A DNA stretch of 64,000 nt from Cutaneotrichosporon cavernicola (lineage: Eukaryota > Basidiomycota > Tremellomycetes > Trichosporonales > Trichosporonaceae). Shown piece by piece: positions 56,799-64,000 of the stretch. The stretch spans positions 1,488,001-1,552,000 of the forward strand of contig NC_083396.1 of the NCBI RefSeq assembly GCF_030864355.1, in the 5' to 3' direction. Position 1 is the first letter of the stretch; every line of letters begins with the position of its first letter. A model generated the notes under the pieces. The model saw nothing but the letters and a program-made list of their open reading frames with translations. It was not told the DNA's origin and made no database searches. The translations under genes were made by a program, and so were the position numbers.

Positions 56799-57543
56799 GC
56801 TGCCCGTCGGGCATCGGCTTCGCGCACTGGTGTTCTAGGACACGCCGTGCTCCTTTGTACTTCGTTTTGCCTTCTGTTTGTAAACAGGTTGAGCACTTGA
56901 TGAATCGAGCTCCCTGATTTTGCCCATGTCTTTGGTGTCGCCTTGATGTGGTGGTGCGTTTTCGTTGCTGAGTGTGTTCCTCTCGTAGGGCCCTCCCAGT
57001 GTGCCCCGTTTCAGTCTGCCACACTCCCCTCCGGTCCCCTCTTGCTGACCAGCTGCCTCCAGCATCTTGTTCATAACCACTTTTCAGACCCACGCAACCC
57101 ACTGACACCGCTATCATTCGCTCCGTCGTCGACCCACTCTATACATCAGTACATTCCTACGCCGCTATACGCCGCTCTCAATCGTGACCCACAACAGCGC
57201 CGCCGCCACAGCCGCAGCCTCCACCACTACCCATCCTCCACCCAACCATCCATCCCACCAGGACCAACCCATTCATTCCGACACCACCACACCTCCCGCC
57301 AACACCGCCTTTAGCTCCCTTTGTACTAGCTCAATTACCTCGCTTCTCGCCCCAACCAATTCCCACGCCACCATTCAATAGCTCAGCAATCCACCTTGCC
57401 ACTCACCACCGCACTAGCCTCCACCTCCCTCCACTTCAGCCTCCACCCGACGCGACGCCCCATCCACCACCATCTCCTCAACTAACATGTCCAAGTATGT
57501 TACTTGCACGGCAAAAGAGCAGATTCGCTGCGAGCATAAAGAT
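56799..57543. other. Region between H3 and the tRNA gene
   Basis: About 750 bp. The first 250 bp are probably the long H3 3' region. Sequence 57180-57480 is very CCA/CACC-rich and is open as a His/Thr/Pro-rich frame without credible protein features. ATGTCCAAGTATG at 57487 looks like a start codon followed by a donor site, but no matching second exon was found. Confidence 0.4.
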
Positions 57544-57647
57544 AACCCCGCGCGGGGGTCGAACCCGCGATCTTTCGCTGCTTCAGAACCCCTGAGGGGG
57601 CCCTAATGCGGTAGGAAACGAACGCCTTACCACTTGGCCAGCGGGGC
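57544..57647 (-). tRNA. tRNA-Arg (anticodon CCU) with a 32-nt intron
   Basis: On the minus strand the molecule starts GCCCCGCTGGCCAAGTGGTA. The acceptor stem pairs GCCCCGC with GCGGGGT. The D stem is GCC/GGC and the T arm is GCGGG-TTCGACC-CCCGC. The anticodon stem is TTCGT/GCGAA, closing a seven-base loop TT-CCT-A-A in which the anticodon CCT is followed, after position 37, by a 32-nt intron starting CCGCATTAGG. The body closely resembles eukaryotic tRNA-Arg(CCU) with its GGCC-TAAGGC D-arm. It reads AGG codons. Downstream there is only a short T run (TTT) as possible Pol III terminator. Confidence 0.85.
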
Positions 57648-57972
57648 GATGAAAACTTTGCAGTGTCGGCATTATCATTATCGGGTGCCTGTGTTCTAGA
57701 TGAACTAATTCTAATTGATATCCAAATAAATAAATAATCACTCAGCATCAGCGGACTGCTGGGCCATACGGAAGTTGCACTCCGCGGAGTTTGCATGCAT
57801 CCGAGAAGAAGCGGATTGCGGTCCGAGACCGGACCCAGCAGGAATGCCCTCTACCATACAATCGGTCTCGTGACACTCTGCGTCAACACTGGTCCAATGA
57901 CCTCACATCGATTCACTTCGCGTTTTCGACTGTACTCCCGGCTTTCAATTCTAACAGTCCCCGATGCAGTGT
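57648..57972. other. Spacer between tRNA and carboxylesterase
   Basis: 325 bp, AT-rich near the tRNA 5' side (AAATAAATAAATAATC at about 57723-57740), which is typical upstream of Pol III genes. No coding frame was recognised. Confidence 0.45.
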
Positions 57973-60107
<2,135 letters not shown>

Positions 60108-61982
60108 GCTGGAGGTGGGCGATGAGGAACAAGGCTATTGGAGGTGGGCTTTATATCATGGCGTAGAACCGTTCCTTCAGATCGATCCGCCACGAGCGAA
60201 CGCGGAGCCGAATTGCCGACAAGGGCCGTATCGCATCTTAGTAGAACTCTGATGGCGAGCTCACCCTCGAACGGGGGCGGGGCCTGACAATGGCGTGCAA
60301 GGGCGTGTAGAACATGCCCCATCGGGTGTCGGATGTGGGTTGGACAGTTGGACGACAGCTTGGCTGTAATGCGTCTGTTGAGGAATGCGGATGTGGTATC
60401 AGGCACAGACAAACGTCACCATCCAGGAACATCGGAGAGCGCATGACGGAGAGCGCATGTATCCAAGCAGGGCCGAACCTTGTGCGCATGCTCATCCCTC
60501 AATGGCGGTGTGAAGCTTTCAGAGTCGTGAGTCTGTAGCTTGATGGATGTTTACCGGATTGGATTGGTTTACAAGTCTTGGAATGCCGCGTTTATGGGTA
60601 GCTATCTTATCAGGGCAGTTCTAATAATGACACACACGACTACACAAGTACCTTGGCGTGTTCCGTGATCGCTCGATCGTTTGTTCACTCGCCGATCAAA
60701 CCTGGCGATCCAAGCGTCACGATCCATCCTTTCCCCTGTTACAGAATACGTAGATCCATTGAATACACGGAAGTGTGCTCTGCAAGTTCAACGATCGCCA
60801 CGAGCACCCTTTCGGCGACACGGTCTTACAGCCGCCGTGAGTCCAAAGTGCCATACCGTGTTGGGAGGGAAGATGATCCGAGGCTGATAGTAGGACCGCC
60901 TGGGTTAGCTACACCCTCACTCTGCGCACCAACGGTTCGGCTCAACTGACTTTTCCCGGTTCCATGGGTCACGGCCTCGTCATCCACCCGTGCCGCACTG
61001 GGGACCCAGAACATACCATCTGTCGCGACACCATTATTCCGGAGCTGCAAGGGACAGGATGGGGTTTCACCCGCCAGCGGTTATCCCACAGGCCAGCTCG
61101 ACATTTGGGACCTGGCACAGGGAACGCCTGCTAACACTTCCCAACGTCTGGACCCCCCGCGCAAGGTGATTGATACCTCGGTCAACCATCCTATCCTCAC
61201 AGCAGATGATATCGCCAAGGTCGACGTGGAGCAGCTGTCCCTTGATCACCCAGCTGGGCTGAGAGAGATCAAGTATCCCATGTGATGGACGGCGTTTGGG
61301 TAAGCTTGCTCGGCGACAACGCTACCAATATGGCCTGACTCAACTGTTGGTCAAAGGCGGGCGAAACAAACATGCATCCCTTGGATCGGTTCAACCGAGA
61401 GAGGTCGCCATGGTCCTGAGAGTTGGACCAGGAGGTCTGGCTCGATTCCGTATTATCGTTTCATTGGTAACCTATGTACATTACCACTTGCAGATGATGA
61501 CACCTGTAGTCAACGTGTGCTCTCTCTCTCTCTCTATTATGTTGTGGAATGCCCCATTGCACTAATGAAGCTTGTGTGACGTTATCGTGTGTTTGGCCTC
61601 ATCTGGTTAGTAACTGGTTCAGTGGTCGCCACTCATTAATCACCTTGAGTCAATTTCCTTTACTATTCAAGTATTAATGTACAAAGACTCAGAATGGGAC
61701 AAAGGTAGAAAGGTTGTGGGGAGGTACTTCGCGGCCTAGCGTTGGCGTTGCATCCAGACGTGCCTGGAAAACGAATTAAGCTTATCCACAATTCAACCTT
61801 AAATTACCCAACTCTTTTCGCCACACTGCGATTCTCGTCGACTACACACGCACGCAACCAAGTGACAGCAGACCTCGATATCATTGCGATACCTAATAAA
61901 ACGCGCCGTGATCCTCCTACGGACACTAAACGCTCTACAGATCGACTCCAGTCGATTCGGACACGCGCTGGGCACGTATCGC
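60108..61982. other. 1.9-kb spacer before elongation factor 2
   Basis: No intact gene was recognised. The plus frame 60950-61282 is open for 111 codons without an ATG and has a protein-like end (listed separately). A CT dinucleotide run lies near 61521-61537. The part next to EF2 is AT-rich and should hold its 3' untranslated region. Confidence 0.45.
60950..61282 (+). other. Exon-like open frame without start codon
   Basis: Between a TGA at 60947 and a TGA at 61283 the plus strand reads 111 codons. The second half (GYPTGQLDIWDLAQGTP, DPPRKVIDTSVNHPILTADD, KVDVEQLSLDHPAGLREIKY) has the look of a structured protein end. There is no ATG until the last codon, and no intron that would join it to an upstream start was found. 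It may be the last exon of a gene with missed upstream exons, or a relic. Family not recognised. Confidence 0.25.
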
Positions 61983-64000
61983 TTAGAGCTTGTCGTAGTA
62001 GCTGTATGTCAGCGTGAGCATCGAGAGAAAACTTACTGCTCGAGCAGGGGCACGTCGGGCTTGAGGCCCTTGCGAGTCCTGATCTTCACGGCAATCTGAC
62101 TGGTTAGTTGTTGTTATAAGAAGATTGCCATAAATCAAGTAAGAACTCACCTCGTTGACCTTGGAGCCCTTCTCCGAAGCGTCACCGCCGAGGAGCGCCC
62201 AGTGGTCGAAGACGGCCTGGGGGAAGGCCTGGCCACCGGTGGCGGCACGGAGGTCGGCGTTGAAGCCGAAGGACTCGGCGACGGGGAGGTACGCCTTCAT
62301 GGTGTACATGGGGGTACCGGGGCGCTGCTCAGCCGAGAAGACCTGGCCACGACGAACGTTGAGGACCGAGTAGACACCACCCTGGGCCGACTCCGGGACG
62401 GCAATCTCGACGAGGAACATGGGCTCCTGGAGACCCGGCTGCGAGAGAAGCTGCGCGGCGTAGGTGACGCGGCGAGCGGTGGGGATGATCTGACCACCAC
62501 CACGGTGGATAGCGTCGGTGTGGAGCGTGCAGTCAATGATGGCGAACTTGCATCCACGCATGGGCTCCTCAGCGACGGCACCCTCCTTGGTGGCCCACTG
62601 GAAGGCGGCGACAACCGAGTCCTTGATCTCGTTCATGTACTGAACACCCTTGGAGGCGTCAAGGAAGACGTTGGGGCCGGTGGTGTCGGGGCCAAAGGCC
62701 CAGATCTTACGGGCGTCGGTGACGTCCCAGCCGTAGGTGTCGGCGAGGTAACGAGCACGGATCTTAGGGTCGTCACGGGGGGCGACCTTGCCGTCCTCAA
62801 TGTCCTTGGTGAGCTCCTCACCAAGGGGCTCGGCCTTGACCCAGAGACGGTTGTGCTTGTTCTGCGACTTGGAGAGAGCGGTCATCGACGACTCGGCCTG
62901 GATGGTCTCACGGTAGCCGACGACGGGGTCCGACTTGCGGAGGGGAACACCAGCGTGGTCGTTCTCGAGGTCGTTGAGGCAGATCTCGAGGTGGAGCTCA
63001 CCGGCACCAGCAACGATAATCTCACCAGTCTCGCCCATCCAGGTCTTGACACAGGGGTCAGACTTGGAGAGACGCTTAAGACCCTCGACAAGCTTGGGGA
63101 GGTCGGCGGCGTTCTTGCACTCGACGGCAACCTGGACGACGGGCGAGACCGAGAACTTCATGACGCGCATGTTGTGGGCAGTCTCCGAGGTGGTGATGGT
63201 ACCCGACTTGAGGAGGAACTGGTCGATACCGACGAGACCGATAATGTTGCCGGCGGGGCAGTCCTCGATCGACTCGGTGGTACGGCCCATCATGAGGACA
63301 GTGCGCTGGATCGACTTGATGACCGAGTCGTCCTTCTTGCCGGGAACGAAGTTGGGGCCCTGGATACGGACCTTGGGGCCCGACGAGACAGTGCCCGAGA
63401 AGACACGGCCGAAAGCGTAGAAGCGACCCTTGTCCGAGGTGGGAACCATCTTGGAGATGTAGACCATGAGGGGACCCTTGGGGTCGCAGTCACGGATACC
63501 GATGGCCGACTCGTCGTCCATGGGGCCCTCGTAGAGGGTCTCGACACGGTAGCGCTGGGCAGTGACGGGCGAGGGGAGGTTGATGACAATCATCTCAAGG
63601 AGGGTGTCACCGGCGGGAAGGAACTTCTTCATGACAATCTTGAGGAGCTGCTTGCCCTCAAGGTCCTTCTCGTCGGAGCTGAGCTTGATCTCGAGCTTCT
63701 CGAGGAGCTTCGGGATCTCGTCCTTCTTGAAGTTCATGATCGAGTCGAAGAGGCGGAAGATGGGGTCAAGAACGAACATGTTGAAGGCACGCTCGACGCC
63801 AGCGTCCGACGACTTGGTCCACTTCTTGGTCTTGGGGTTGAAGTAGTTGTCGCCCCAGAGCTTGGGCATAAGCTTAGCCTTGTCGACACCGAACTTCTTG
63901 GCGTAACGGCCAGCGAACGAGCGGAGGGTGAAGGCCCAGCCGTGGAGACCCGAGCCGAAAGCGACGGTGCCCTGGTCGGGGTAGACCTGGACATCACCGA
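61983..64000 (-). CDS. EFT1: Elongation factor 2 (eEF2), 5' part outside the window
   Basis: Exons visible on the minus strand are 64000-62151 (continuing beyond the window), 62095-62037 and 62001-61983; introns are 55 and 35 nt. The reading covers the end of the G domain ([21 protein letters not shown]), domain II, domain III and domains IV-V. The diphthamide loop [16 protein letters not shown] carries the His that is the target of diphtheria-type ADP-ribosylation. The protein ends [16 protein letters not shown], where the last six codons and the stop lie in a 19-bp exon. eEF2 drives GTP-dependent translocation on the ribosome. C-ending codon bias is extreme, as expected for a very highly expressed gene. 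The gene symbol follows yeast usage. Confidence 0.97.
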   Translation of the reverse strand, partial: GDVQVYPDQGTVAFGSGLHGWAFTLRSFAGRYAKKFGVDKAKLMPKLWGDNYFNPKTKKWTKSSDAGVERAFNMFVLDPIFRLFDSIMNFKKDEIPKLLEKLEIKLSSDEKDLEGKQLLKIVMKKFLPAGDTLLEMIVINLPSPVTAQRYRVETLYEGPMDDESAIGIRDCDPKGPLMVYISKMVPTSDKGRFYAFGRVFSGTVSSGPKVRIQGPNFVPGKKDDSVIKSIQRTVLMMGRTTESIEDCPAGNIIGLVGIDQFLLKSGTITTSETAHNMRVMKFSVSPVVQVAVECKNAADLPKLVEGLKRLSKSDPCVKTWMGETGEIIVAGAGELHLEICLNDLENDHAGVPLRKSDPVVGYRETIQAESSMTALSKSQNKHNRLWVKAEPLGEELTKDIEDGKVAPRDDPKIRARYLADTYGWDVTDARKIWAFGPDTTGPNVFLDASKGVQYMNEIKDSVVAAFQWATKEGAVAEEPMRGCKFAIIDCTLHTDAIHRGGGQIIPTARRVTYAAQLLSQPGLQEPMFLVEIAVPESAQGGVYSVLNVRRGQVFSAEQRPGTPMYTMKAYLPVAESFGFNADLRAATGGQAFPQAVFDHWALLGGDASEKGSKVNEVSSYLIYGNLLITTTNQSDCREDQDSQGPQARRAPARAVSFLSMLTLTYSYYDKL

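Noticed and set aside
57184..57381. 65-codon Thr/His/Pro-rich frame between H3 and tRNA
   Set aside because: Low-complexity CCA-rich sequence with no start context, intron or tail feature that would support translation.

Overview
The window is nuclear DNA of a basidiomycete fungus, most likely a tremellomycete yeast of the Trichosporonales type. This is inferred from gene content, GC-rich coding sequence and very compact spliceosomal introns, many only 28-35 nt long. They start with GTGAGT-like donors and end in a CTGAC/CTAAC box almost touching the acceptor AG. The lineage is an inference; the splicing pattern and the genes are read directly. All exon boundaries below were built by hand from reading frame, splice signals and protein-family fit.

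Left arm (1-15.8 kb): the last exon of a PH-domain protein, a cytosolic-type GH2 beta-mannosidase, a peroxisomal alpha/beta hydrolase ending in a PTS1 signal, epsilon-COP, the ribosome-biogenesis factor EBP2, the RNA polymerase II subunit RPB2 and a NEM1-like phosphatase. All are ordinary conserved genes with short spacers.

Accessory block (about 16-29.3 kb): few conserved genes, many short repeats and several gene relics. It holds a run of small lineage-type proteins. Four are single-pass membrane proteins whose intron lies directly after the transmembrane segment, followed by a basic cytoplasmic tail. Two of those tails carry PPxY motifs, a third carries one inside a PPPPAY run, and the fourth lacks one. 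Two or three further small proteins without a clear membrane segment also carry PPxY motifs. PPxY is the ligand of WW-domain (Rsp5/Nedd4) ubiquitin ligases, so this looks like a cluster of candidate ligase adaptors or sorting substrates. It is the most novel thing in the window.

Middle (29.3-48 kb): TatD nuclease, the splicing factor SYF1, a Nit2-like amidase, an unrecognised intronless ORF, an isochorismatase-family hydrolase, the tRNA acetylation adaptor TAN1, an ER-resident Hsp90 (Grp94 type) with signal peptide and HDEL tail, complex I subunit NDUFB9, a hypothetical protein and the NatB catalytic subunit NAA20.

Right arm (48-64 kb): a YOR1-like full ABCC transporter, a DUF4267 membrane protein with a decayed paralogue beside it, histone H3, an intron-containing tRNA-Arg(CCU), a secreted type-B carboxylesterase with 11 exons, and the 3' part of elongation factor 2 running off the window. 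Genes are mostly arranged in convergent or divergent pairs. Convergent stops lie as close as 29 bp. No operons, CRISPR arrays or intact transposons were seen.
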